The notes beneath the pieces are model-generated. The model saw only the letters and a program-made list of their open reading frames with translations, had not been told where the DNA came from and did no database searches. The position numbers and the translations under genes were made by a program. A stretch of DNA of 64,000 nt, from assembly GCA_048264125.1 (NCBI GenBank), contig JBLXDM010000004.1, positions 62,001 to 126,000 of the forward strand. Reading direction: 5' to 3'. Numbering within the stretch: position 1 is the stretch's first letter; each line of letters opens with the position of its first letter. Shown piece after piece: positions 17,883-25,876 of this stretch. This DNA is from M1-B18 sp048264125. Its GTDB lineage: Bacteria; Bacillota; Clostridia; Peptostreptococcales; Natronincolaceae.

Positions 17883-17949
17883 GAAGCGACACAGAAGAAC
17901 CGTCCCCTTGTGTTCCGAAGTGACACAAGAGAACCGTCCCCCTGTGTTA
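17883..17949. repeat. Two tandem copies of a 34-base REP-like repeat
   Basis: Copies at 17883-17916 and 17917-17949 share GA-AG(C/T)GACACA-AGAACCGTCCCC-TGTGTT. Within each copy ACACA and TGTGT can pair around the GGGGACGGTTC core (minus strand). The second copy includes the pilC stop codon. This GGGGACGGTTCT-type repeat is familiar from many clostridial genomes and resembles REP elements mobilised by RAYT-type transposases. No transposase gene is in the window. Confidence 0.75.
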
Positions 17950-19161
17950 TTGTATGGTCTTTATCATGTCAAACATTGGCAGAATCATTGCTATGATAAT
18001 AGCACCTATTAATAATGCCATTATCACGATCATTAGGGGCTCTAGCATTGCTGTCATTTTCTGTATTGCTGTGTCCACCTCTTCGTCGTAGAAGTTAGCT
18101 GTTCTGTCGAGTATTTCGTCCAGTGCTCCGGATTCCTCTCCTATTTGAATCATGGAATCCAGCATCGGCGGAAAGTAGCCTATGCTCTTTATGGGCCTTG
18201 AAAGAGGCGAGCCCTTTCTAACCTCCTCCATTGCCTGCAATATGTGCTTTTCTAGCACCTTATTTCCGACGATTCGTGATACGATCTCCAGACCCTCCAG
18301 CAGTGGTATGCCACTGGCTAGCAGTATGGAAAGGGTTCGTGAAAAGCGGGAGGTAGCAATTTTTATAGAGGTGTCCTTTACCACCGGTAGCCTCAGCTTT
18401 ATACTATCGAATAAATATCTGCCATCCTTGGATTTCAGATAAAGCCTGAGACCATATATCCCCAGTGCTGCTGCGGCTGCTATTAAGTACCAATATCTGA
18501 TGATGGTGTCACTGATCAATAGCAGTATACGGGTGGGCAAAGGAAGCTCCACTCCACTGCTTTGAAACATTCCCACGAAGGTGGGCATTACAAATATCAA
18601 TAGAAAGACAACAACAGATATCGCCAATATGCTCAATATTATAGGATAAACCATTGCTGTCTTCACCTTATTGTTTATCTTGTTTTCCTTTTCATAATGC
18701 TCCGCCATTCTGTCCATTATGGAGTCCAGATTACCACTGGCCTCCCCTGCCTCCACCATGTTAAGCAGCAGCGGTGGGAAGGTATCACCACAGGCCTTCA
18801 TGGCCTCTGAGAGGGTTTGTCCCTTTTGAACATACTCGTAAACATTGTAAATCTCCTGTCTTAGCCTTTTATTTCCTGTTTGACGTCTCAATATATCCAG
18901 ACAGGCTATGATGCTTACACCTGAATTCAGCATTGTATGAAATTGACGACAAAATATTGCAATTTCCTTTATCTTAATGGATTTAAAAAGCACCAAGCCC
19001 TGTTTCCCAGAGTCCTTGCCGTCCTCTACCTCCTCAATTTTTACAGGAAATTGCTTCTTTCCTCTGAGAAGAGCAACAACCTCACCTCTGCTGTTGGCCA
19101 CTTCTGTTCCCTCAACCGACTTTCCATCCATTGCAGTCGCTTTATATTTATAGGTTGGCAT
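17947..19161 (-). CDS. pilC: PilC, inner-membrane platform of the type IV pilus
   Basis: A 404-residue protein with two tandem T2SSF domains (about 70-190 and 272-395) and three membrane helices (about 170-190, 220-240, 375-397). This is the standard GspF/PilC layout. It starts MPTYKYKATAMDG, the family N-terminus, after an AGGTG site. It follows pilT by 31 bases. It forms the platform between the ATPases and the growing pilus. Its last codon and stop lie inside a REP-like repeat. Confidence 0.95.
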   Translation of the reverse strand: MPTYKYKATAMDGKSVEGTEVANSRGEVVALLRGKKQFPVKIEEVEDGKDSGKQGLVLFKSIKIKEIAIFCRQFHTMLNSGVSIIACLDILRRQTGNKRLRQEIYNVYEYVQKGQTLSEAMKACGDTFPPLLLNMVEAGEASGNLDSIMDRMAEHYEKENKINNKVKTAMVYPIILSILAISVVVFLLIFVMPTFVGMFQSSGVELPLPTRILLLISDTIIRYWYLIAAAAALGIYGLRLYLKSKDGRYLFDSIKLRLPVVKDTSIKIATSRFSRTLSILLASGIPLLEGLEIVSRIVGNKVLEKHILQAMEEVRKGSPLSRPIKSIGYFPPMLDSMIQIGEESGALDEILDRTANFYDEEVDTAIQKMTAMLEPLMIVIMALLIGAIIIAMILPMFDMIKTIQ

Positions 19162-19192
19162 ATCTACACCTCGTTAGTATTGTGCAAGCATT

Positions 19193-20248
19193 CTAAAACT
19201 CGTTAATTCTTTTTACCACTTCTAAATCCACAGCCTGTGTCATCAGTGTGTCATGGGATATTTTGCCCCTTTTGTATAGCTCCACAAGACAGGAATCCAT
19301 CGACTGCATACCGAATTTACTGCCGGTTTGTATCGTGTTTTGTATTTGATGGGTCTTGCCCTCTCTAATTAGATTTCTGATTCCCGGAGTAGCCGTCATC
19401 ACCTCAAAGGCTGCTATTCTGCCTGTAGCATCCTTTGTAGGCAGCAGCTGCTGAGAAATTATTCCCTGTAGCACGGAGGAAAGCTGCACCTTTATTTGCT
19501 GCTGCTGATGGGGTGGGAATACATCTATGATTCTATCAATGGTCTTGGCAGCCCCAAGGGTATGCAAGGTGGAAAACACTAAATGCCCTGTCTCTGCGGC
19601 AGTGATGGCGGTGGCTATAGTCTCCAAATCCCGCATCTCCCCCACTAGAATGACATCCGGGTCCTGTCTCAGGGAGGCTCTAAGGGCATTGGCAAAGCTA
19701 TGGGAATCATGTCCTATCTCCCTTTGATTGATGACGCTTTTATTGTGCTTATGTATATATTCTATTGGGTCCTCAAGGGTAATGATATGGCAGCTTCTAT
19801 TTCTATTGATGTAGTCTATCATGGCGGAAAGGGTGGTTGACTTACCGCTCCCGGTGGGTCCTGTCACCAGCACCAAGCCCCTGGGCTTATCCGCCAGCTC
19901 TCTGGCGGCATTGGGAATTCCCAGCTCTGCCATGGTGGGAATGCTTAAGAAAACCGCCCTGATGGCCATACCGTAGCTGCCCCTCTGCTTAAATACATTT
20001 ACTCTGAAGCGTCCTACACCAGGGCTGGAGAAGGAGCAGTCCAGCTCTCCCCTTTCCTCCAGCTGCGCCAGCTGCTCCTCATCTAAAACCTGTGTCACCA
20101 GGCTCCTAGTATCCTCCTGGGTAAGGGGCTCTCCCTCCAGCGGCTGCAGGCTGCCGTTAATCCGCATTATTGGGGGTACTGCTACTGTTATATGTAGGTC
20201 TGAGGCCTTAGCCTCCATGCATTTTTTTATCAATACTAAAATATCCAA
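19193..20248 (-). CDS. pilT: PilT, pilus retraction ATPase
   Basis: A 351-residue hexameric ATPase. The Walker A is GPTGSGKST (about 130-138), the Asp box has ITLEDPIEY (about 155-163), the Walker B is VILVGEMRD (about 199-207), and the His box is GHLVFSTLHT. The C-terminal AIRNLIRE-like motif of true PilT appears as GIRNLIREGK (about 289-298), which supports retraction rather than extension. It lies 16 bases after pilB. Confidence 0.95.
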   Translation of the reverse strand: MDILVLIKKCMEAKASDLHITVAVPPIMRINGSLQPLEGEPLTQEDTRSLVTQVLDEEQLAQLEERGELDCSFSSPGVGRFRVNVFKQRGSYGMAIRAVFLSIPTMAELGIPNAARELADKPRGLVLVTGPTGSGKSTTLSAMIDYINRNRSCHIITLEDPIEYIHKHNKSVINQREIGHDSHSFANALRASLRQDPDVILVGEMRDLETIATAITAAETGHLVFSTLHTLGAAKTIDRIIDVFPPHQQQQIKVQLSSVLQGIISQQLLPTKDATGRIAAFEVMTATPGIRNLIREGKTHQIQNTIQTGSKFGMQSMDSCLVELYKRGKISHDTLMTQAVDLEVVKRINEF

Positions 20249-20264
20249 GCTAATCTCTCCTAAC

Positions 20265-21938
20265 CTAATCTAAGCTATATGCTACCTTTATCATCTGATC
20301 GATAGATGTTACTCCCGAAAGCACAAGTCTGCTGCAGCTTTCGCTTAGGCTTTCCATCCCCTGCTGCTGTGCTGCATCTCTGATAGCATCAATAGTTGAG
20401 CCCTTGTCTACAAGTCCTCTCATTTCCTTATTTACTGCCATTATTTCATGTACCGCAATTCTTCCCCTGTAGCCGCTATTATTGCAGACGCCACAGCCCT
20501 CTGCCTTATAGAGCCTTACCTCTCCCTCTGCATTTAATAGCTGCTTCTCCCTATCATCTGCATAATAGGAGGTTTTGCAGCTGTCACACAGCCGCTTCAC
20601 CAGCCTTTGGGCGACTATCCCCACCAAGGAGGAGGACAGCAAATATGCGGGAATCCCCATATCCAGCAGCCTGGAGATGGTGGAGGCAGTGTCATTTGTA
20701 TGGATGGTGCTTATGACAAGATGCCCGGTAATGGCTGCCCTTACGGCTATTTGGGCAGTTTCAACGTCTCGTATCTCCCCAATCATTATAATGTCGGGGT
20801 CCTGACGCAAAATGGATCTAAGACCGCTGGCAAAGGTAAGCCCTGCCTTCGTGTTTACCTGTACCTGTGTTATACCCTCCATTTGGTATTCTACAGGGTC
20901 CTCCACTGTTATAATGTTTTTGCTTACGTCATTAAGCTCACTGAGGGCGGTATAAAGGGTGGTGCTCTTTCCACTGCCAGTAGGCCCGGTTACTAATATA
21001 ATGCCGTTTGGATTTTTGATGATATTATCAAAAAGGCCTAAGTTCACATCTGTAAAGCCGATATCCTTCTTGCTCTTAAGAAAGCCTCTTCTATCTAGTA
21101 TACGAATAACAACCTTTTCACCAAAAACCGTCGGAAGAACAGAAATTCTCAAGTCTACGCTTTTACCATCCACCTCCATCTCTATTCTGCCGTCCTGTGG
21201 AAGCCTCTTTTCTGCTATATCCAGCTTGCTTATAATCTTTATCCTTGTAACTATAGCTGAATGGGTGGATTTTGCCGGTGTCATAATCTCCTGCAGGTCA
21301 CCATCTATCCTAAATCGGACCCTTATCTTGCTTTCAAAGGGCTCTATATGAATATCGCTGGCCTGCAGCTTGATGGCCTGCTTAATGATGGAGTTCACCA
21401 GCTTTACAACCGGAGCATTGTTGATGACCGACAGCACTTCACTGTCTATCTCATCCATATCATCCATCTGGTACTGCTCCTTAAACTCCTCTATCGCCTT
21501 TTCTGCGCTCTGCTTTTCATAATGCTGATCAATGGCATTTAGTATATCTGCCTTGGTTGAAATTACAGGCTCAACCACCATCCCCGTCTCAATCCGAACA
21601 TCATCAATAGCAAAGATGTTAAGAGGGTCTGCCATAGCAATAACCAGCTTTTCTCTGTCAATTTTTATAGGTATTAGCGAATGCCTTTTAGCCAGCTTTT
21701 CACTGACCAGTCGGGTTATTTCAGGATCTATGTAATGCTTATTTAGGTCCATATGAGGGATGCCCAGCTGGAATTCCAGCACCTCTATAATCTGCTTTTC
21801 ACTCAGCATTCTTTCGTCTATCAGGACCTCCCCCAGCTTCTTGCCGGTCCTTTTTTGAATGGTAAGGGCATGCTCCATTTCACTCTGGCTCAAAAGTCCT
21901 GCATCTATCAGAATGTCTCCTAGTCTTTTTCTAAGCAT
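20265..21938 (-). CDS. pilB: PilB, pilus extension ATPase with MshEN-type N-terminal domain
   Basis: A 557-residue GspE/PilB ATPase. Residues about 4-60 contain two RLGxxLxxxGxxxxxxxxxALxxQ-like repeats (RLGDILIDAGLLS and KLGEVLIDERMLS), the signature of MshEN domains that bind c-di-GMP in some family members. The Walker A is GPTGSGKST (about 323-331), the Walker B is IIMIGEIRD, and four cysteines (CDSC ... CGVC) form the zinc site near 458-484. It is first in the pilus operon, behind a leader with a terminator. Binding of c-di-GMP is inferred from the motif. Confidence 0.95.
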   Translation of the reverse strand: MLRKRLGDILIDAGLLSQSEMEHALTIQKRTGKKLGEVLIDERMLSEKQIIEVLEFQLGIPHMDLNKHYIDPEITRLVSEKLAKRHSLIPIKIDREKLVIAMADPLNIFAIDDVRIETGMVVEPVISTKADILNAIDQHYEKQSAEKAIEEFKEQYQMDDMDEIDSEVLSVINNAPVVKLVNSIIKQAIKLQASDIHIEPFESKIRVRFRIDGDLQEIMTPAKSTHSAIVTRIKIISKLDIAEKRLPQDGRIEMEVDGKSVDLRISVLPTVFGEKVVIRILDRRGFLKSKKDIGFTDVNLGLFDNIIKNPNGIILVTGPTGSGKSTTLYTALSELNDVSKNIITVEDPVEYQMEGITQVQVNTKAGLTFASGLRSILRQDPDIIMIGEIRDVETAQIAVRAAITGHLVISTIHTNDTASTISRLLDMGIPAYLLSSSLVGIVAQRLVKRLCDSCKTSYYADDREKQLLNAEGEVRLYKAEGCGVCNNSGYRGRIAVHEIMAVNKEMRGLVDKGSTIDAIRDAAQQQGMESLSESCSRLVLSGVTSIDQMIKVAYSLD

Positions 21939-21976
21939 TTAGGCCCTCCTCTCATAATTCCACGAAATTTTATATT

Positions 21977-22006
21977 AAAAAAGCCAACAATAATGCAATT
22001 GTCAGC
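21977..22006 (-). terminator. Terminator hairpin inside the pilB leader
   Basis: Stem 21983-21991 / 21998-22006 (nine pairs in the minus-strand RNA, two of them G-U; loop of 6) followed by six T. It ends 38 bases before the pilB start codon, so it must be bypassed for the pilus operon to be expressed. Confidence 0.75.
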
Positions 22007-22210
22007 CGGTTACGCCACTACATCCATATAGCATAAGGCGTCCACATACTAGCTATATTTCCATGCTCTTACATTAATATTAGATTTAAATGCTGTATTC
22101 CATAGGACCATATAGGACTTCAGTACTATATTCATAATTATTCTAGCTGATTTGATAAAATCCTTCTTACAATTGCATATTTCTACATATTTAACTAAAA
22201 TTTTACCATC

Positions 22211-22245
22211 AAAAAAAGCCACCGAATTAATCAGTAGCTTTTTTT
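22211..22245. terminator. Bidirectional terminator downstream of yqeG
   Basis: Inverted repeat 22217-22225 / 22231-22239 with two G-U pairs in the minus-strand RNA, flanked by A and T runs of seven on both sides. It lies about 78 bases after the yqeG stop. Confidence 0.75.
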
Positions 22246-22322
22246 AGCATTTAAAGTATTTTCAAAGAATTCTAAGCATTTATTAAGTATTTTAATACAG
22301 CAAAGGTAAGACAGGTATCGCT

Positions 22323-22826
22323 TTATTCATCCTTTTTTCCCGGCAGCACTGTTTTTAGCACCTGTCTTTCTACCTTACGCACTAGGTTAGTCCACCAAAA
22401 TTCCTTGCTTACAATAGGAACCACCAAAACGGTGTAAAGACCCATTCGATTGCCACCCAGCACATCCGTAAATATTTGGTCACCTATAACTGCTGTATTT
22501 CCTGCATTGGTTCCCATCTTCCCCATAGCCCTTCTGAAGGGTAGCCTTCTGGGCTTTGTTGCCCTATGTATAGCCATAAGCTTTAATTCTTCATTAAAGG
22601 TAACCACTCTATCCTCTGTATTATTAGAGACAAGACATACCTCAAAGCCCTCCTCCTTAAGCCTCAGAAGCCAGCTCTTGGTCTTTTCGCTGGCATACTT
22701 TGTATCCCAGCCCACCAAGGTATTGTCTATATCTATGATAAGACCCCTTATACCTCTCTCCTTCAATTTGTCGAGATGTATATGAAAGACTGAGTCAACA
22801 TACACATCCGGTGTCAATAGCTTCAC
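22323..22826 (-). CDS. yqeG: YqeG-family HAD phosphatase
   Basis: A 167-residue HAD-superfamily (IIIA) hydrolase. Motif I is IDIDNTLVGWD (about 31-41), motif II is the Ser of CLVSNN (about 64-69), and motif III/IV is the Lys followed by GDQIFTDVLGGN (about 116-127). Length and motifs match the YqeG family, related to phosphatidylglycerophosphate phosphatase GEP4. The substrate here is not shown by the sequence. A 14-base palindrome lies 39 bases upstream of the start. Confidence 0.92.
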   Translation of the reverse strand: MKLLTPDVYVDSVFHIHLDKLKERGIRGLIIDIDNTLVGWDTKYASEKTKSWLLRLKEEGFEVCLVSNNTEDRVVTFNEELKLMAIHRATKPRRLPFRRAMGKMGTNAGNTAVIGDQIFTDVLGGNRMGLYTVLVVPIVSKEFWWTNLVRKVERQVLKTVLPGKKDE

Positions 22827-22864
22827 AAAATCACCTCATTTAAAAGTTCTTACCTTTTATATTA

Positions 22865-22878
22865 TTACCAATTGGTAA
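22865..22878. promoter_or_regulatory. 14-base perfect palindrome upstream of yqeG
   Basis: TTACCAATTGGTAA reads the same on both strands and lies in the 106-base gap between the YvyF-like gene and yqeG. It could be an operator. No cognate regulator can be named. Confidence 0.3.
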
Positions 22879-22932
22879 AAAATAAAAGACATTTTTTTAT
22901 TTCTTAAATGAAGCAGGTATTCCGTCATTTAG

Positions 22933-23370
22933 CTATTTATTTCTGGAATACTCCCTAAAGCGCATTTTTCCTGTTTCCTTAATCTTAGCCGCTTCACTGC
23001 TCTGCAGCTCCTCCTTAGCCCCCTGTAGCTCTCTAAGCATCTGAAGCTCACAGGCAGGACAATATTTATGATGGGCAGACAGCAATAAACAGCCACATCT
23101 TTGACAATCTAGGTTCAGGTATGGATTGTCAATCTCTAATAATCTGCCATCCTTTACAAAATTATTGACCACATGCATTGGTATACCAAGCCTTTGTTCC
23201 ATTTCAAAGGAGGTAGCTCCGGGATATTCCCTTAAATACTGACGTATTTTTTCAAATACCTCCTCAACCTTTTTATAGCAGGAGGGGCAATAATCATGCA
23301 ATGAATTTTCATGTAGGTAGGTCTTACATCTACGACAGGTTCTTAATTTACCAATTACTACAGCTCCCAT
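22933..23370 (-). CDS. YvyF-like (TIGR03826 type) zinc-ribbon protein
   Basis: A 145-residue protein with two four-cysteine modules: CRRC ... CPSC (about 12-31) and CQRC ... CPAC (about 89-108). Between them is a winged-helix-like stretch (about 37-80). This is the layout of the YvyF family, found beside flagellar regulator genes such as flgM in other Firmicutes. No flagellar gene is in the window, so a flagellar role cannot be claimed. The C-terminus is a charged helix. Confidence 0.75.
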   Translation of the reverse strand: MGAVVIGKLRTCRRCKTYLHENSLHDYCPSCYKKVEEVFEKIRQYLREYPGATSFEMEQRLGIPMHVVNNFVKDGRLLEIDNPYLNLDCQRCGCLLLSAHHKYCPACELQMLRELQGAKEELQSSEAAKIKETGKMRFREYSRNK

Positions 23371-23500
23371 AAAATTCCCGCCTTTTACGTTATTTTATAT
23401 ATAATTTCGTGAGGTTAGGTCCATATACCTTCCCAAGGATATAAATTAGTAAGCTGGACCCATTTTTTAGAAGCACAGAAATTTTGGCATATAATAGTAT

Positions 23501-23526
23501 AAAAGCGTAGGAATTTACTCCTACGC
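23501..23526 (-). terminator. Terminator overlapping the stop codon of the PPC-domain gene
   Basis: Stem 23505-23512 / 23519-23526 (GCGTAGGA, loop of 6, TCCTACGC) followed by TTTT in the minus-strand RNA. The TAG stop at 23521-23523 is part of the stem. Confidence 0.8.
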
Positions 23527-23961
23527 CTCCTCCATTTCCCATATGTTTAGCATTGTTTTTTCATCTTTGCTGCGGACCAGCTCCTTCTCCGGTAAAAATT
23601 CCTTAATTATGAACTCACAAAGAAAAACCGTGGTACCTTTCAGCAGATGTCCTCCATAGGAGCTTCCCTCATCGTCAGAAACCAGTATGTGGGCATGAAC
23701 AAAGGGCTTTTCCTCCAGTATGGATATATTACCGGATAAGCTTGCTATCTCTAAATGCTTGTTCAGCTCCCTCTCAATATACTGCAGGCTGTGCTGGTCA
23801 TAAAATCCAACCCTCGCACAGGTTACTGCCCCTATAGCACTTATTTGACCTGCTCTAATGCCATTTTCCTGCACAAAGGCAGTTAAATATTCATATAGAT
23901 CCTCGCCATAGGGAATCCTGCCAATAAAATTCCTGCTTTCTTCAAATTCTACGTAATTCAT
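23521..23961 (-). CDS. PPC/DUF296-domain protein
   Basis: A 146-residue protein consisting of one PPC (DUF296) domain. The family pattern is present: the metal-site-like region with HAHILVSDDEGSSYGGHL (about 94-111) and the final G-T-T-V-F-L-C-E-F strand. Stand-alone bacterial PPC proteins form trimers and have been called DNA-binding by analogy with plant AT-hook proteins. Their real role is unclear. I set the start at the ATG at 23961 because AGGAG is five bases upstream. It has its own terminator and seems monocistronic. Confidence 0.85.
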   Translation of the reverse strand: MNYVEFEESRNFIGRIPYGEDLYEYLTAFVQENGIRAGQISAIGAVTCARVGFYDQHSLQYIERELNKHLEIASLSGNISILEEKPFVHAHILVSDDEGSSYGGHLLKGTTVFLCEFIIKEFLPEKELVRSKDEKTMLNIWEMEEA

Positions 23962-24094
23962 ATCATCAGCTCCTATTGAAAAGGTTTTAATTTTTATACC
24001 CCTATTCATGTCAATTAATCTATTTAAAATGCTTATTATATAATAATAGTTTTTTGTAGGCTATGCAAATAGTTCATTATAACCATTTTTGTTC

Positions 24095-25876
24095 TTACTC
24101 ACTTAAAAAGCGATATTGAGCCATGTATAAATCATAGTACATGCCCTGTCTCTGAAGCAGCTCCTGATGGCTGCCTATCTCCTTTATGGTTCCTTCCTCC
24201 ACTACCATTATCCTATCGGCGTTTCTTATGGTTGAGAGCCTGTGGGCAATCACAAAGGAGGTTCTGCCAGACAGCAGCTTATTAATCGCCTTTTGAACCA
24301 GCACCTCTGTTTCAGTATCTATGCTGGAGGTTGCCTCATCTAATATCAGAAGCCTTGGCTTTGCCAACACTGCTCTTGCTAGAGCTATAAGCTGCCTTTG
24401 TCCTACTGATAGCCTGGTTCCCCTCTCATTGACTCCTGTATCATAGCCCTTTTCCAGCTGCATTATGAAATCATGGGCCTGCACTGCCTTTGCAGCCTCA
24501 ATTATTTCATCGTCAGTAGCCTCCAGCCTGCCATATCGGATATTTTCCTTTATGCTGCCAGAAAAGAGGAAGCTGTCCTGCATCATTACCGCCATCTGGC
24601 TTCTGAGGGACTCGGAGCTTATACTTCGCACGTCATACCCGTCTATCAATATGCTGCCTAAATCAGTTTTATAAAAACGGCTGATCAAATTAACAATCGT
24701 GGTCTTACCGGCACCTGTTTCTCCAACCAAGGCTATAGTTTCTCCAGCCTCAATTTCAAAGCTTACATTATTCAGTACGGTGTCCCCATTATCATAGGAA
24801 AAGGAAACATTCTTGAAGACGACATTGCCCTCTATCGGTGGAATGTCTATAGCCTCCTGAAGATCTACAATACCCGGCTCTATGTCCATTATCTCAAATA
24901 TTCTCTCTGCGCCCGCCATATTGGTCAACAAAATATTATAGTAGTTGCTGAGCTTCATGATAGGTCGCCAAAACAAACCTATATAGCCTATAAAGGCCAC
25001 CAGCACCCCTATGGTTATGCCCTCTGCCTGCAGCAGCCTGACACCATACCAAAATACAATAGCAGAGCCAATACCCCAGGAAAGCTCCACCACAGGCCAA
25101 AAGCCATCCGCCATTTTCACTGCCTTTAGAAAGGAATCCGTCAGGCTGTCTGAAAGCTCCGAAAAGCTTCCGCTTCTTCTGTTTTCCTGAGTGAAGCTTT
25201 GAACCACCCTAATACCGGAATAATCCTCATGTATGTATGCATTTAAATTTGAGCTCTTTTTCCTGTACTGCTGCCATCTTTTTCTGCAGCTGATCTGAAT
25301 AAAGAACATGACCAAAACCAAGGCCGGCAGCATAATCAAAGCCATAAGCGCCAGCTTATAGTTAATCAGCAGCATGATTATCGCTATCGTTACCAAGGTT
25401 ATGGCATCTGGTATTAGCACCGTAACACTATCGGTAAAGAGCTGATTCAAGGAGTTTACATCACCTATGATTCTTGCCAGAACCTTTCCTACAGGGCGAC
25501 TGTCGAAAAAGGATAATGTGAGCCTTTGTATATGGGTAAATAGCTCCTGTCTTATCTGTAGTAGTATCCTGCTGGATACTGTAGCCATGGTGACAACCGT
25601 TACCTTATAGGCCATCATGCCAAAGACGTTAATGATCAAAGCGACGATACCAAGTATAAATAATCCTCTATAATCGCTTTCCGCAATGTATTTATCAATA
25701 CCGAGCTTCATAAAATATGGGTTTAAAAGGGTAACCGCTATAACCACCGGCATCAGTCCAAGCGTCTTTAAAACCTCTGCCTTATAGTCCTTCAGATAGC
25801 CTAATAGCCTTGTGATTATTTTAAAATCAATGGATTCCTTTAGAATCTCATCATCCTTAAAGGTATTTACGGACAT
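24095..25876 (-). CDS. ABC exporter half-transporter, second subunit (catalytic Glu, degenerate signature)
   Basis: A 593-residue type IV ABC exporter half: membrane domain with six helices (about 30-325) and a nucleotide-binding domain (about 350-585). The Walker A is GETGAGKTT, the Walker B is LLILDEATSSID with the catalytic Glu, and the H-loop is AHRLS. The signature reads LSVGQ instead of LSGGQ. It follows its partner with no gap, so the two form a heterodimer. The altered signature pairs with the Asp-type Walker B of the partner to make one degenerate site, as in BmrCD, LmrCD and TM287/288. Drug or lipid export is likely; the substrate is unknown. Confidence 0.92.
   Translation of the reverse strand: MSVNTFKDDEILKESIDFKIITRLLGYLKDYKAEVLKTLGLMPVVIAVTLLNPYFMKLGIDKYIAESDYRGLFILGIVALIINVFGMMAYKVTVVTMATVSSRILLQIRQELFTHIQRLTLSFFDSRPVGKVLARIIGDVNSLNQLFTDSVTVLIPDAITLVTIAIIMLLINYKLALMALIMLPALVLVMFFIQISCRKRWQQYRKKSSNLNAYIHEDYSGIRVVQSFTQENRRSGSFSELSDSLTDSFLKAVKMADGFWPVVELSWGIGSAIVFWYGVRLLQAEGITIGVLVAFIGYIGLFWRPIMKLSNYYNILLTNMAGAERIFEIMDIEPGIVDLQEAIDIPPIEGNVVFKNVSFSYDNGDTVLNNVSFEIEAGETIALVGETGAGKTTIVNLISRFYKTDLGSILIDGYDVRSISSESLRSQMAVMMQDSFLFSGSIKENIRYGRLEATDDEIIEAAKAVQAHDFIMQLEKGYDTGVNERGTRLSVGQRQLIALARAVLAKPRLLILDEATSSIDTETEVLVQKAINKLLSGRTSFVIAHRLSTIRNADRIMVVEEGTIKEIGSHQELLQRQGMYYDLYMAQYRFLSE

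Larger units (their letters stand above)
21939..22322 (-). promoter_or_regulatory. Untranslated leader of the pilus operon
   Basis: This 384-base gap has no gene. Next to pilB (21977-22006) is a terminator-type hairpin in the direction of pilB transcription. Farther out are inverted repeats such as TATAGC/GCTATA and ACGCC/GGCGT (about 22009-22068), which suggest a folded RNA. At 22211-22245 is the terminator of the yqeG side. Together these look like a leader RNA that controls read-through into the pilus operon. The RNA class is not recognised: the end resembles part of the c-di-GMP-I fold, but the other conserved parts are missing. Confidence 0.5.

Noticed and set aside
20396..20996. Plus-strand frames opposite pilB
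   Set aside because: They are antisense to the conserved ATPase domain and their products look random.
22007..22070. c-di-GMP-I riboswitch upstream of pilB
   Set aside because: Only one short strand (GTAG-GG-GT-ACCG-like) resembles the aptamer; the conserved AGGGCAAACC and ACGCAAAGC parts are not found, so the class was left open.
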